Shown here in pieces: positions 47,068 to 55,982 of a DNA stretch of 64,000 nt; the stretch's first letter is position 1; the number at the start of each line of letters is the position of its first letter. This stretch comes from Propionibacterium cyclohexanicum (GTDB lineage Bacteria > Actinomycetota > Actinomycetes > Propionibacteriales > Propionibacteriaceae). The stretch is from assembly GCF_900111365.1 (NCBI RefSeq), contig NZ_FOGZ01000006.1:1-64000 (forward strand). The letters are read 5' to 3'. A program made the translations under genes and the position numbers. The notes beneath the pieces were generated by a model. It was not told where the DNA came from and did no database searches. It saw only the letters and a program-made list of their open reading frames with translations.

Positions 47068-47846
47068 AGCCCCAGCCCCCGAGGAGTGTCGGACGCCGGC
47101 CGGCGCGTCGGCTCATAGGGAGTGACGGCCCGTGTCCGGCGGGGCGGCGGCTCCGGCTGGGGTTCGGGCGGAGATGCCGTCTCCTCGGCCGCATCAATTT
47201 CGGGGTGGCGGTGGAGGGCGACGTGGCCCATGAACGGGTTATACGTCAGCGTGTACTCGCCGGATTCGGCGGTCCTGTCGAGCACCCCAGCCGGGATCGC
47301 ATCCCGGACATCCCCGTTGACGATGGCGGCGCTGTCGGTCTCCTGTCCATAGTCCCAATGCGCCAGATGCTCCACCGCCGCATCGACGCCATCAGTCTGG
47401 ATGATGTCGAGCACCTGGTCGGCCTCTTCGCCTTGCAGGAAGACGACGGTGACCCACCGCCGCTCCAGCACCACGCTGGAATCGGTGTCTGGCGCGGGCT
47501 CGCGGTGCCAGGCGACGCGGCCGGCCGCGCTGAATCCCTCGGCCAGCCGGTCATACGACTGGTCGAGCAGCCGGGCCGCCCGGCGCAATTGCTCGGCGGC
47601 GTCCAGCGCGTAGCGGACGCCGGTCTCGTGGCTGCCCGCATCGTCAAACGCGAACGACACGCGGGTTTCGTGGTTGGCGGCGACCTGCTCGACGATCTGG
47701 TGGAGGTGGCGGATACTGGCGGACAGCTCGCCCAGCACCCGGTACATGTCCGCCGGCCGAGCGAACACGCCGCTGGCGCGCGCGAGGCCGCGCAGGGCTT
47801 CGGACGCCTCCGCGGCATCGGCAATGGGGTCGTGGAACGTAGGCAT
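47064..47846 (-). CDS. uncharacterised soluble protein of the transfer operon
   Basis: 260 residues. An N-terminal helical half (ADAAEASEALRGLARASG, YRVLGELSASIRHLHQIVEQ) is followed by a strand-rich part and a proline-rich tail. GGGAGACATC precedes ATG. Similar proteins occur between VirB4 and SCO6880 genes in actinobacterial elements as far as I recall; no function is known. Confidence 0.65.
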   Translation of the reverse strand: MPTFHDPIADAAEASEALRGLARASGVFARPADMYRVLGELSASIRHLHQIVEQVAANHETRVSFAFDDAGSHETGVRYALDAAEQLRRAARLLDQSYDRLAEGFSAAGRVAWHREPAPDTDSSVVLERRWVTVVFLQGEEADQVLDIIQTDGVDAAVEHLAHWDYGQETDSAAIVNGDVRDAIPAGVLDRTAESGEYTLTYNPFMGHVALHRHPEIDAAEETASPPEPQPEPPPRRTRAVTPYEPTRRPASDTPRGLGL

Positions 47847-47855
47847 GATGTCTCC

Positions 47856-49319
47856 CTAGATGGTTCTGGCGAGTGGGAGGGCTGCGGCGGTGAACGCCTG
47901 GGCCTGCTGGCCCACCAGCCGCCGGGTCTCGCAGCTCGCTTGGATGGCGGCCTGCTCGATCGCCGCAACCGCAGACTCCAGCTCGCTCTCGCTGGGTGCG
48001 CTGATGGAGATGAGACCGGAGTATCGGAGTACGCCGTGGCCGGCGGTGAGCTCGGATTCCTGTTGGAGCACGTCGTGGTATTCGGCCGTCTGGGAGGCGT
48101 CCTCTATCTGGCCGATCCTGGCCCTTTGGGTGGCGTCGGAGATGTACTCGACCTTCTTCTTCCTGATGTCCCGCGCCGCGATGTCCGAGCGCAGGGGCGT
48201 GTAGAGCAGGCTGAGGGAGCGCTGGATGCCGCTCGACAGCGCCACGGGCGCCAGGAACCCGGGATAGACGAGGGAGCGCGGCCATTCGCTGATCCACAGC
48301 ACGCAATGGTGGGCGGAGTCGGTGCGCAGACCGCCCCAGGTCTCGGTGACGGCGACCGGGCCGGCCGTGGCCAGCTCGCGCCCGATGGACCCGTGGCGCT
48401 CCAGGGCGGCGGCGATGGCGGGGTCGTAGGAGGAGCGCAGGATCACCGCCACGTCCCCGGCGGTCAGCCATCCCGACGGGTTCAAGTCCGCGGACCTGAG
48501 TGCGGTGGTCAGCGTCCCCATCTCCTGACGCAGCACGGCCGCGGCGCCTTTGATGCCACCGCCGGCGGTCCTGATCTGCCGGGCCGCCGCCCGCATGTTC
48601 AACGCCAGGCTGATCGTCGTGGCGTGGCGTTCCCCGGCGGGGCCAGCCCGCTCGATCAGCTCCGCGTAGGTGGTGGAGGCCCAGGACTGGTCGTGGGTGC
48701 CGTGCTGGGCCCACCATTCGGCCAGCCCGGTCCCCGAATCCGGCAAAGTGCGCTCCAAGATTTGCACGGTGGCGATGCGCCCGGAGCGGCACGCGGTCGC
48801 GAGCACCCGGCCCCAGGTGGTGACGCGGCGTTCCTGCTCGCCCGGGTCGAGCAAAATGAACGCGGGATGCGACACCTCGCAGATGGCGGTCAGCGTGGTC
48901 CCGTGGGGGTCGTGGATCATGCACGCCCCGCTCGCGGGGTCGGTGTACTCGCGCAGTCGGGCCATGTCGCCCGGCAGGGCCAGCGTGCCCTCGGGGCGCG
49001 GCGTGACGATCCGGCGCCGGTAGAGCAGCTGCCCGCCGGTGGTCTTCCACAACCACCAGAAGCCGACCGGCAGCCACTCCACCAGGGGCCGGCCCGCGAC
49101 GGGTATCCAGGTCAGGGCGACGCAGGCCGCCCAGATGGGCGCGGTGTAGGCCAGCATCATGCCCCCGCCCGCGTACACCGCGGTCACGATCGTCGCCACC
49201 GCCACAGCCAGCACCGTCAGCTGGGATGCCGAGAGGCCCAGGAGGATGCCTCTGCGGGTCAGGCGGGAGAACTTCACCGGCACCAGCTCGGTGGACGGCG
49301 TGCTGTCGCTGCTGCTCAT
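47856..49319 (-). CDS. SCO6880 family conjugation protein
   Basis: 487 residues. Two adjacent membrane segments lie near 25-65, then a long cytoplasmic part with WRQLLYRRRIV-like and ATSLAL-like strands. The SCO6880 family resembles the N-terminal part of VirB4 fused to a PrgI-like membrane domain, so this and the following VirB4-type gene may form a split ATPase. ATG 49319 is used; the frame is open upstream but overlaps TrbL. Confidence 0.8.
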   Translation of the reverse strand: MSSSDSTPSTELVPVKFSRLTRRGILLGLSASQLTVLAVAVATIVTAVYAGGGMMLAYTAPIWAACVALTWIPVAGRPLVEWLPVGFWWLWKTTGGQLLYRRRIVTPRPEGTLALPGDMARLREYTDPASGACMIHDPHGTTLTAICEVSHPAFILLDPGEQERRVTTWGRVLATACRSGRIATVQILERTLPDSGTGLAEWWAQHGTHDQSWASTTYAELIERAGPAGERHATTISLALNMRAAARQIRTAGGGIKGAAAVLRQEMGTLTTALRSADLNPSGWLTAGDVAVILRSSYDPAIAAALERHGSIGRELATAGPVAVTETWGGLRTDSAHHCVLWISEWPRSLVYPGFLAPVALSSGIQRSLSLLYTPLRSDIAARDIRKKKVEYISDATQRARIGQIEDASQTAEYHDVLQQESELTAGHGVLRYSGLISISAPSESELESAVAAIEQAAIQASCETRRLVGQQAQAFTAAALPLARTI

Positions 49320-49323
49320 GGTC

Positions 49324-50841
49324 TTACTCCTTCGAGGGCGGGGTGCGTGGGACGGGCGGTGTGGGTGGCGGCGGCTCGCTGCCACGCGACGCACTCGGAC
49401 TGCCCGATGAAGACGGAGGCGTCGATGGGGCCGACGGTGGGGCGGACGATGACGGTGCCGCTGAGGGTGCGCGTGTGGGCGCGTTCGACGGCGGCGACGC
49501 AGGTGGCGGCGTGCTGCCGGTCTGGTTGGCGGCATCGGCGGTCTGCTCGGCCTGTCCGGCGAGCTTGCCGGCGGCCTTGGGCCCGGCGGTGGCGGCCTCC
49601 TTCGCCACGACCACCGCCCCCGCCACCGGGGCCGCAACCGCAGCGCCACCCGCAGCCGCGCCACTGGATGCGCCCGCTCCACTCCCGGTTGCCGCAGCAC
49701 CTCCGGACGCTCCTGCGCCAGAAGATGCGGCACCGCTCGATGCGCCGGTCCCGGCAGAGGCTCCTGCGCCACCGGATGCGGCAGCACCTTGGCCGCCCGA
49801 CGAGGGGGCGCTTGGTGCGGGAGCGGCCGGCGACGAACCGCCGTTGCCGCCGTCTCCGCTGTTGCTGGCGCTGCCGTCGAGGATTTTCTTGGGCCCGTCG
49901 CCCGATCCCGTGGCGGGGATGGGCAGCGGCCGGTTCAGGGCGCTCTTGGCGTCCTGTTCGGCGCCCATCTGGTTGTACAAATCCACGCCCACGAAGGAGA
50001 GGAACCGGTAGACCATGTACGGGCTGAAGCCGGCCAGGGCCATGAGCACGATGCCGGCCAGCGGGTCCGAGACCGACGCCAGGTCGGTGGAGATGGGGGC
50101 GGAGACCTGGGTGACGGCGACCAGGAAGATGACCACCAGCACCAATTTCGACAGGATCAGGGCGAGGACGAACATCGCCCACTTGCCGATCCAGCCTTTC
50201 GCGGCGTCCCAGGAGGACCCGGAGAACGCCAAGGGGGCCAGCACGACCGCCACCAGCAGCAGCGCCTTGCGGATCAATAGAGACAGCCAGACGATGGCGG
50301 ACGAGGCGATGGCCAGCCCGGCCAGGAAGATGATCAATATGGCGCCGACGCCGGGCGAGGCCATGGTCAGCCCGCCCAGCCCGGCCACGAGCGCGGCGAT
50401 CTTGTCGCCCATGCTCGCCGTGGTTTCGCCGGCGGCCTGGATGATGCCGGTGGACAGCTGGTCGGTGATCTGCAACGCCAAACCCACCAGCGTGATGACC
50501 AGGAACGAGCACAACACGCTGCGCGCCAGACCGAGGGCGGCGCGGGTCAGGGCGCCGGGGTCGCGGTGGATCAGTCCGGTGATGAGCTGGAGGAGGAAGA
50601 ACAGGAGCATGAGGGTGGCGCCGATGCCGAAGATGAGGTTGTACACCTTCACGTACTCGGGACGCGCCACGTCCACCAACGTGGTCGTATCGAACACCGT
50701 CCAGACGGCTTTGAACAGCCAGCTGGCGGCCTCGCCCATCGCGGCGGCCAGCCACTCGAACGGCGCCGACACCAGCGTGGCTGCGGCTTCTCCGGCCACG
50801 TCGCACACATTGGAGATGACGGGGACATCGCACACGCCCAT
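49324..50841 (-). CDS. TrbL/VirB6-like channel protein with Ala/Gly/Ser-rich tail
   Basis: 505 residues from ATG 50841 (GGGAGG 6 bases upstream). About 300 residues contain six or more membrane segments (e.g. LIFGIGATLMLLFFLLQLI, AILIIFLAGLAIASSAIVW). The last 180 residues are low-complexity Ala, Gly, Ser and Pro, probably disordered and cytoplasmic or extracellular. It forms the inner-membrane part of the type IV channel. Confidence 0.8.
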   Translation of the reverse strand: MGVCDVPVISNVCDVAGEAAATLVSAPFEWLAAAMGEAASWLFKAVWTVFDTTTLVDVARPEYVKVYNLIFGIGATLMLLFFLLQLITGLIHRDPGALTRAALGLARSVLCSFLVITLVGLALQITDQLSTGIIQAAGETTASMGDKIAALVAGLGGLTMASPGVGAILIIFLAGLAIASSAIVWLSLLIRKALLLVAVVLAPLAFSGSSWDAAKGWIGKWAMFVLALILSKLVLVVIFLVAVTQVSAPISTDLASVSDPLAGIVLMALAGFSPYMVYRFLSFVGVDLYNQMGAEQDAKSALNRPLPIPATGSGDGPKKILDGSASNSGDGGNGGSSPAAPAPSAPSSGGQGAAASGGAGASAGTGASSGAASSGAGASGGAAATGSGAGASSGAAAGGAAVAAPVAGAVVVAKEAATAGPKAAGKLAGQAEQTADAANQTGSTPPPASPPSNAPTRAPSAAPSSSAPPSAPSTPPSSSGSPSASRGSEPPPPTPPVPRTPPSKE

Positions 50842-50872
50842 CACCAGCCTCCCTTCGGATCGAAGTGCTGGC

Positions 50873-51196
50873 TCATACGGCCTGACCGACGTTCCAGAAG
50901 AAGTTGATGAGCGTGACCGCGGCCCCGCAGATCACCGCCGCCCCGCAGGAGACGAGCACGCCGACCTTGCCCCGGCTGGTCAGGTGCGGGTTGGAGCTGT
51001 TGGCGCCGAAGCCCCACACGATCGCCGAAATGATCAGGGCGAGCACGGACAGGATGAGGCCGACGGTCATGACCGCGCCCACGATCGTGCGCAGCTGGGC
51101 GATGCCGGGCAGGCCGTCCGTGTTCGGGGTGATGTTGATGTCCAACGCCACGATGCCCACACTCCGGGCGAAAGCAGTGGTGATGAGGTCGTGCAT
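50873..51196 (-). CDS. DUF6112 family membrane protein, copy 1
   Basis: 107 residues with two membrane segments (about 38-62 and 82-100) and LDINITPNTDGLPGIAQLR near the N-terminus. The size and two-helix layout are those of VirB2/TrbC pilin-like subunits, but that is an inference. It is a paralogue of the gene ending at 51363: both have VVWAFGANSS/ASNGN-type loops and a SRGKVGVLV/SRGRTGVLV segment. Confidence 0.72.
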   Translation of the reverse strand: MHDLITTAFARSVGIVALDINITPNTDGLPGIAQLRTIVGAVMTVGLILSVLALIISAIVWGFGANSSNPHLTSRGKVGVLVSCGAAVICGAAVTLINFFWNVGQAV

Positions 51197-51299
51197 GACG
51201 GGCTCCAATCCAAGAGGGGCCGCCCACCGGAATGCGGGCGGCAGCGTTATGTCCCCAGACAGGTGCGCCCCCACACCCCGAGCCCCAGACATGGAAAGC

Positions 51300-51326
51300 G
51301 CCCGCCCTCCGAGTTGGAGGACGGGC
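51300..51326 (-). terminator. hairpin between the two DUF6112 genes
   Basis: GCCCGCCCTCC (51300-51310) pairs with GGAGGACGGGC (51316-51326) except for one position, around a 5-base loop. It could terminate or partly attenuate transcription after the upstream copy, altering the ratio between it and later channel genes. Confidence 0.6.
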
Positions 51327-51362
51327 AGCAAGAAAGAGCTGAGAAGCGAGATGAGCCGCTGG

Positions 51363-51629
51363 CTAGAGTTGCTGGCCGACGCCGATCAGCCAGTTCAGCA
51401 ATGCGCCGCCGCCGCCGGTCATGACCGCGACGCCCAGGGCGACGAGCACGCCGGTGCGCCCGCGCGAGGCGAGCTGGTAGTTGCCATTCGAGGCGCCGAA
51501 CGCCCACACCACCCCCGAGGCGATGAGCGCGGCGACGGCGGCGACCAGGGTGATGGTCAGCAGCGCGCCCACGACATCGCGCAGGCTGTCGATGCCAGTC
51601 AGGCCGCTGAAATCAGGAAACACATTCAT
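51363..51629 (-). CDS. DUF6112 family membrane protein, copy 2
   Basis: 88 residues, two membrane segments (about 22-45 and 65-84). FSGLTGIDSLRDVVGALLTI, then a FGASNGNYQLASRGRTGVLV core, parallel the first copy. It is the first minus-strand gene of this half of the transfer operon; its promoter lies in the 200 bases facing cmtR. Confidence 0.72.
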   Translation of the reverse strand: MNVFPDFSGLTGIDSLRDVVGALLTITLVAAVAALIASGVVWAFGASNGNYQLASRGRTGVLVALGVAVMTGGGGALLNWLIGVGQQL

Positions 51630-51781
51630 TGTTGCCACCTCGCTAGGTTTGGCGGCAGCGTCGATTCCTTGATGCGGTGCTGCGGCCGGGTATGGGCTCT
51701 GCTGGCAGGTGCGCACCGGCCGCCCCGCCGGATGGCGCGGCTGAGATGGTTTCCTTTGGCGGTCAGGCGACACTCTCATGA

Positions 51782-51824
51782 ATGGTCATCGTTTGCTGTA
51801 TGGTCAGCGGTTGATGTATGGTCA
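51782..51824 (+). promoter_or_regulatory. three 18-bp-spaced ATGGTCA repeats over the cmtR promoter
   Basis: ATGGTCA occurs at 51782, 51800 and 51818, exactly 18 bases apart; the bases between are also similar. TTGCTG (51793-51798) and TATGGT (51817-51822) form a -35/-10 pair with 18-base spacing ending 6 bases before the cmtR ATG, so the transcript is leaderless. Repression by CmtR at these repeats is inferred. Confidence 0.6.
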
Positions 51825-51828
51825 TTGT

Positions 51829-52215
51829 ATGCTGACTATTGCTTCGAGGGTTGATGCGATGAACCGGTTGGGCCGCGCTATGGCGGACCCGACGAGATCG
51901 CGTATTCTGCTGGCGCTCCTGGAGGCGCCGAGCTATCCGGCGGTGCTGGCGCGCGAGCTCGGGCTTTCGCGCACGAACGTGTCGAACCACCTGTCGTGTC
52001 TGCGCGGCTGCGGCATCGTCGTGGCCGAGCCGGAGGGGCGGCGCACGCGCTACGAGATCGCCGACCCCCATCTGACGGCCGCGCTGACCGCGCTGGTGGA
52101 TGTGACGCTGGCCGTCGACGAGAACGAGGTGTGCCTGGATCCCGAGTGCGCCACGCCCGGCTGCGGGGCCAAGGCCCCGCAGGACAGCGGCGAGGCGGTG
52201 GCGATCCATGAGTGA
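51829..52215 (+). CDS. cmtR: ArsR-family cadmium/lead sensor, CmtR type
   Basis: 128 residues. NHLSCLRGCGIVVAEPEGRR holds the two helix cysteines used for Cd/Pb sensing by mycobacterial CmtR, and CLDPEC near the end gives further thiols. ADPTRSRILLALLEAPSYP and LARELGLSRTNVSNHLS align with CmtR. ATG 51829 is chosen by analogy and the promoter position. It overlaps the metal ATPase gene downstream, as in Mycobacterium, where cmtR adjoins ctpG. Confidence 0.88.
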   Translation: MLTIASRVDAMNRLGRAMADPTRSRILLALLEAPSYPAVLARELGLSRTNVSNHLSCLRGCGIVVAEPEGRRTRYEIADPHLTAALTALVDVTLAVDENEVCLDPECATPGCGAKAPQDSGEAVAIHE

Positions 52216-54319
52216 CGAGTGCTGCGGGGCCGAGAGGTCCGCTAGCGCGAAGAGTCCCGTGTCGCTGACCCGGGTGCCGCGTCAGTCCGCGGCCCCTTCA
52301 TGCGGCTGCTGCGACCACGACGAACCATCGGCGGCAGGACTCGACGAGTCGCGGGAGTGTGCTCGGCCCGTGGCTGATGATGGCGACGCATGCTGCGGCC
52401 CGAATCCCGCGCCGCTGTTCGGCGCGTCGAAGGACGACGATGAGGAGGCGGTGCGCCCGCCGTGGTGGCGTGACCTGGCGTTGCTGCCCTCTGCGATCTC
52501 CGGCGCGGCACTGGTCGCGGGCTACGGCCTGCAATGGTCTGGCCTGGGCACGGCGGCAACCGTGCTGCACTGGGTCGCGCTGCTCTCCGGCGCATACACG
52601 TTCGTGCCCGGCACGCTGCTGCGCCTGATCCACGGCCGCATCGGTGTGGGTCTGCTGATGACCATCGCCGCGGTGGGCGCGGTGATCCTGGGCCATGTCG
52701 GCGAGGCCGCCGCCCTGGCATTCCTGTTCTCTCTGTCCGAGGCCCTGGAGGACCGGGCGATGGACCGGGCCAAGGAAGGGCTGCGCGCCCTGCTGTCGCT
52801 CATCCCGGACACCGCACGAGTCGAGCGGAACGGGGCCGAGGAGACGATCCCGGTCGCCCGGATACGCGAACTCGATCTGCTCGTGGTCGGTGCCGGCGAC
52901 CGGGTCGCCACCGACGGCGTCGTCGCCCAGGGCCGTTCCAGCCTGGACACCTCGGCGGTGACCGGCGAATCGATTCCCGTTTCCGTCGAGCCTGGCGACC
53001 AGGTGCTGGCCGGATCGGTCAACGGCTCGGGCACGCTGCTCATCGAGGCGACCGCCGACGGACGCGACAACTCGTTGACCCAGATCGTGGCCCTGGTCGA
53101 GCAGGCCCACGCGAAGAAGGGCGAACGGGCCCGGCTCGCCGACCGCATCGCCCGCCCCCTCGTGCCCGCCGTGCTGATCATCGCCGCGCTGATCGCCGTG
53201 TTCGGGTTCATCGTGGGCGACCCGGGACTGTGGATCGAACGCGCCCTGGTTGTGCTGGTCGCCGCCTCGCCGTGCGCCATGGCCATCGCGGTACCGGTCA
53301 CCGTCATCAGCGCCATCGGCTCGGCCTCTAAGTACGGCGTGGTCATCAAGTCCGGCCAGGCCTTCGAGCAACTCGGCACCATCAGCACCGTAGCCCTGGA
53401 CAAGACCGGCACCCTCACCCGCGGCGAGCCCCAGGTCGTCGAAGTCGCCTCCAACCAATACCCGGAGCAGGAGCTCTTGGCCTTCGCCGCGGCACTGGAG
53501 ACCTCCAGCAGCCATCCGCTCGCCGCCGCGATCACGGCCGCATCCCCAGAGGCTCCGGCCGGCCGCGACATCGAGGAGGACGCCGGACACGGGCTGAGCG
53601 GCACCGCCGGGATCACCAAGGTCCGGGTGGGCAACACCCGCTGGCTGGACCCCGGCGAATACGGGGAGGCGGCCGAACGCATGGCCGCCCAGGGCATCAC
53701 CGTCGTCGCCGTCGAGACCGACGGTGCCATCGCCGGTCTGATCGGCGTGCGCGACGAGCTGCGGCCCGAATCCGCCCAGACCATCGCCATGCTGGACGCC
53801 ATGGGCATCGCCACGGTCATGCTCACCGGCGACAACCCACGCACCGCGCACGCCCTCGCCGCCCAGGCGGGCATCAGCGACGTGAAAGCCGGACAGCTGC
53901 CCCGCGACAAGGCCGAGGCCGTCGCTTCCCTCGCGAGCAAAGGGCCGACGGCCATGGTCGGCGACGGCATCAACGACACACCCGCGCTGGCTACCGCCAC
54001 CGTCGGCATCGCCATGGGCGCCAAGGGATCGGCCGCCGCCATCGAGTCCGCCGACGTGGCCTTCACCGGCGACGACCTGCGGCTCATCCCGGCCGCCCTT
54101 GCCCACGCACGCCGCGGCCGGCGGATCATGACCGTGAACATCGGACTCGCCTTGGCGATCATCGTCACCCTCTTCCCGCTCGCGCTCTTCGGCGTGCTCG
54201 GACTGGCCGGGGTCGTCCTCGTCCACGAGGTCGCCGAAGTGCTCGTGATCCTCAACGGCATCCGCGCCGCCCAGCGACCCGCTGCCCAGACCGCACCCGA
54301 GCCCGACAAGACGGCATGA
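52208..54319 (+). CDS. P1B-type metal-efflux ATPase (cadmium type, CtpG-like)
   Basis: 703 residues. The N-terminus is Cys-rich (SDECCGAE, CGCCDHDE, DACCGPN), followed by six or more membrane segments. The metal motif reads SPC rather than CPC, the class seen in Co/Zn/Cd pumps. DKTGTLTRGEP, TGESIP and MVGDGINDTPAL are intact. It exports Cd(II), Zn(II) or Co(II); the CmtR partner favours Cd/Pb. The start overlaps cmtR by 8 bases. Confidence 0.88.
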   Translation: MSDECCGAERSASAKSPVSLTRVPRQSAAPSCGCCDHDEPSAAGLDESRECARPVADDGDACCGPNPAPLFGASKDDDEEAVRPPWWRDLALLPSAISGAALVAGYGLQWSGLGTAATVLHWVALLSGAYTFVPGTLLRLIHGRIGVGLLMTIAAVGAVILGHVGEAAALAFLFSLSEALEDRAMDRAKEGLRALLSLIPDTARVERNGAEETIPVARIRELDLLVVGAGDRVATDGVVAQGRSSLDTSAVTGESIPVSVEPGDQVLAGSVNGSGTLLIEATADGRDNSLTQIVALVEQAHAKKGERARLADRIARPLVPAVLIIAALIAVFGFIVGDPGLWIERALVVLVAASPCAMAIAVPVTVISAIGSASKYGVVIKSGQAFEQLGTISTVALDKTGTLTRGEPQVVEVASNQYPEQELLAFAAALETSSSHPLAAAITAASPEAPAGRDIEEDAGHGLSGTAGITKVRVGNTRWLDPGEYGEAAERMAAQGITVVAVETDGAIAGLIGVRDELRPESAQTIAMLDAMGIATVMLTGDNPRTAHALAAQAGISDVKAGQLPRDKAEAVASLASKGPTAMVGDGINDTPALATATVGIAMGAKGSAAAIESADVAFTGDDLRLIPAALAHARRGRRIMTVNIGLALAIIVTLFPLALFGVLGLAGVVLVHEVAEVLVILNGIRAAQRPAAQTAPEPDKTA

Positions 54320-54356
54320 CGGCGCGACCGTTTCCGCTGGGCTCCGAAGCAAGGAC

Positions 54357-55970
54357 CTATTCTTTGACGGTGATGTGCAGGTGGTCCCAGTGGCCGCCGG
54401 TAACGTCGGTGGGGTCGTGCATGCCTCCGCCGTTGTACGATCGCCAGCCCTCTGAGTCGCGGCCGAGGGACCAGATTCTGCCCTGCCAGATCAGATACTC
54501 GACGCCTAGGGTCTCGGCGTTGTCCTTGAGCCAGTTCGTCGTCCGCCAGCCCGCCTCCAGCTGGCTGCTGGTGGGTCGGGTGCCGATGGGGTTGCCGAAG
54601 GTCACGTCGCACGCCCGCCCGAGGGGGTGCTCGGACTTTTGGCCGGGGCGCGGCGACCAGCACGCCCACGCCGTGTCCGGGAACGCCGTCTTGGCCTGGT
54701 CCATGATCTGGGCACTGCGTGCGGTGATCCGCCCCTCGCTGGTCGGGTCATCCACCAGCCGGCCCCCGTCCCCGCCGATCGGGGTGGCGGTCCCGCCGGG
54801 AGCGTTGGAGGAGCATCCGCTGCTGCTGCCCGCGTCCGTGTCGCTGCCGGTCTGGCTGGTGGCGCCGTGGGCTGTGAGCCACTGGTCCGGGTCGATGGGC
54901 TCGCGCCCGCCGGGCCGGACCTCGAAGTGCAGGTGGGGCCCGGTGGAACGGCCCGAGGAGCCGACGTCGCCGATGCGCTGCCCGGCGGTGACCTTCTGGC
55001 CGACCGTGACGTGGATGCCGGTCTTCCACATGTGGATGTACCCGGTCGAGACCGGCTTGCCGTCTACCGTGTGATCGATGACGATATGCCCGCCCCACGC
55101 ATCCGAGTAGTCGGCGACCGCCACGATGCCGTCGGCGGCCGCGTAGATGGGGGTGCCGTCGGGGGCGGCGTAGTCGGTGCCCTCGTGCAGGCTCCGCTCG
55201 CCCGTGATCGGATGGGTCCGGTAGCCGAACGGCGAGGTCAGCACCCAGCTGCCCTGCGGCAGCGGGAACACGACCCGCGGCGTCTCGGGGATCGCCGCGT
55301 TCGGCTTGTCGTCGCTGCTGGCCGCTGGCGTGGTGAGCGTGTCGAGGATCGTCTTGGCCGTCGGCTCGTAGTTCTGGTAGCGGTCCGGATAGGCGGAGAC
55401 TTCGACGGCCTGCGCGGCTTGGCCCTTGTCCATCGTCTGCCAGCCGGGGATGTCTAGGAGTCCGCGCGGCGAGGGATAGTTCGGGCCGGTGGGCCCGCCG
55501 AAGAACGCCCGCAACTGATACGCCGGGTCCATCAACTCTTTGACGCTGCCCCAGCCGGATTGGGGGCGCATCTGGAACAGGCCCAGCGAATCGTGGTCCC
55601 CGCCGTCCCCGTCGTTCGGGTAATTGGCGCTCTCGGGGTAGGTGCCGGTGTTCGACAGCATCCGCAGGGTCGATTCGGTCAGGGCGGCCATGAGCGCGAT
55701 CTGCACCCCGTCACGCGTCACCCCCTGAATCTTCGAGCCCACCGCGATGATCGTCGCCGCATGGGTGAGCTGCGCCTTGTTGAGGGTGAAGGTGGAGCCG
55801 TCCCGAGTGGTCACGGTCAGGGAGCCGGGCACGGGGCCGACGTTCAGACCACCCGGCGCGGTGCAGGCGGCGCCGGCCGCCGGGCTGGCCAGCAGGCCCA
55901 CACCCACCAGCAGCAGGAACGGGCCGAGCAGGAGCAGCGCCAACGCGGCGAGAGCGAGCTTCTTCACCAT
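54357..55970 (-). CDS. three-domain cell-wall hydrolase of the transfer system
   Basis: 537 residues from ATG 55970 (GTG 55979 possible). A membrane anchor near 3-30 is followed by a lysozyme-like domain (about 80-190; AALTESTLRM with catalytic-position Glu, SLGLFQMRPQSGWG), an M23 domain (about 245-375; SLHEGTDYA and HLHFEV), and a C-terminal domain with SEHPLGRACD and HWDHLHI, which is M15-carboxypeptidase-like. All would cut peptidoglycan, opening a path for the conjugation channel. Confidence 0.82.
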   Translation of the reverse strand: MVKKLALAALALLLLGPFLLLVGVGLLASPAAGAACTAPGGLNVGPVPGSLTVTTRDGSTFTLNKAQLTHAATIIAVGSKIQGVTRDGVQIALMAALTESTLRMLSNTGTYPESANYPNDGDGGDHDSLGLFQMRPQSGWGSVKELMDPAYQLRAFFGGPTGPNYPSPRGLLDIPGWQTMDKGQAAQAVEVSAYPDRYQNYEPTAKTILDTLTTPAASSDDKPNAAIPETPRVVFPLPQGSWVLTSPFGYRTHPITGERSLHEGTDYAAPDGTPIYAAADGIVAVADYSDAWGGHIVIDHTVDGKPVSTGYIHMWKTGIHVTVGQKVTAGQRIGDVGSSGRSTGPHLHFEVRPGGREPIDPDQWLTAHGATSQTGSDTDAGSSSGCSSNAPGGTATPIGGDGGRLVDDPTSEGRITARSAQIMDQAKTAFPDTAWACWSPRPGQKSEHPLGRACDVTFGNPIGTRPTSSQLEAGWRTTNWLKDNAETLGVEYLIWQGRIWSLGRDSEGWRSYNGGGMHDPTDVTGGHWDHLHITVKE

Positions 55971-55982
55971 GACAGCCACCGG

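Noticed and set aside
47205-50027. A 940-residue plus-strand frame over the SCO6880 and TrbL genes
   Set aside because: Antisense to two supported transfer genes, rich in Arg, Pro and Gly and without motifs.
52298-54352. A 684-residue minus-strand frame over the cadmium ATPase
   Set aside because: Pure antisense of a clear P-type ATPase.
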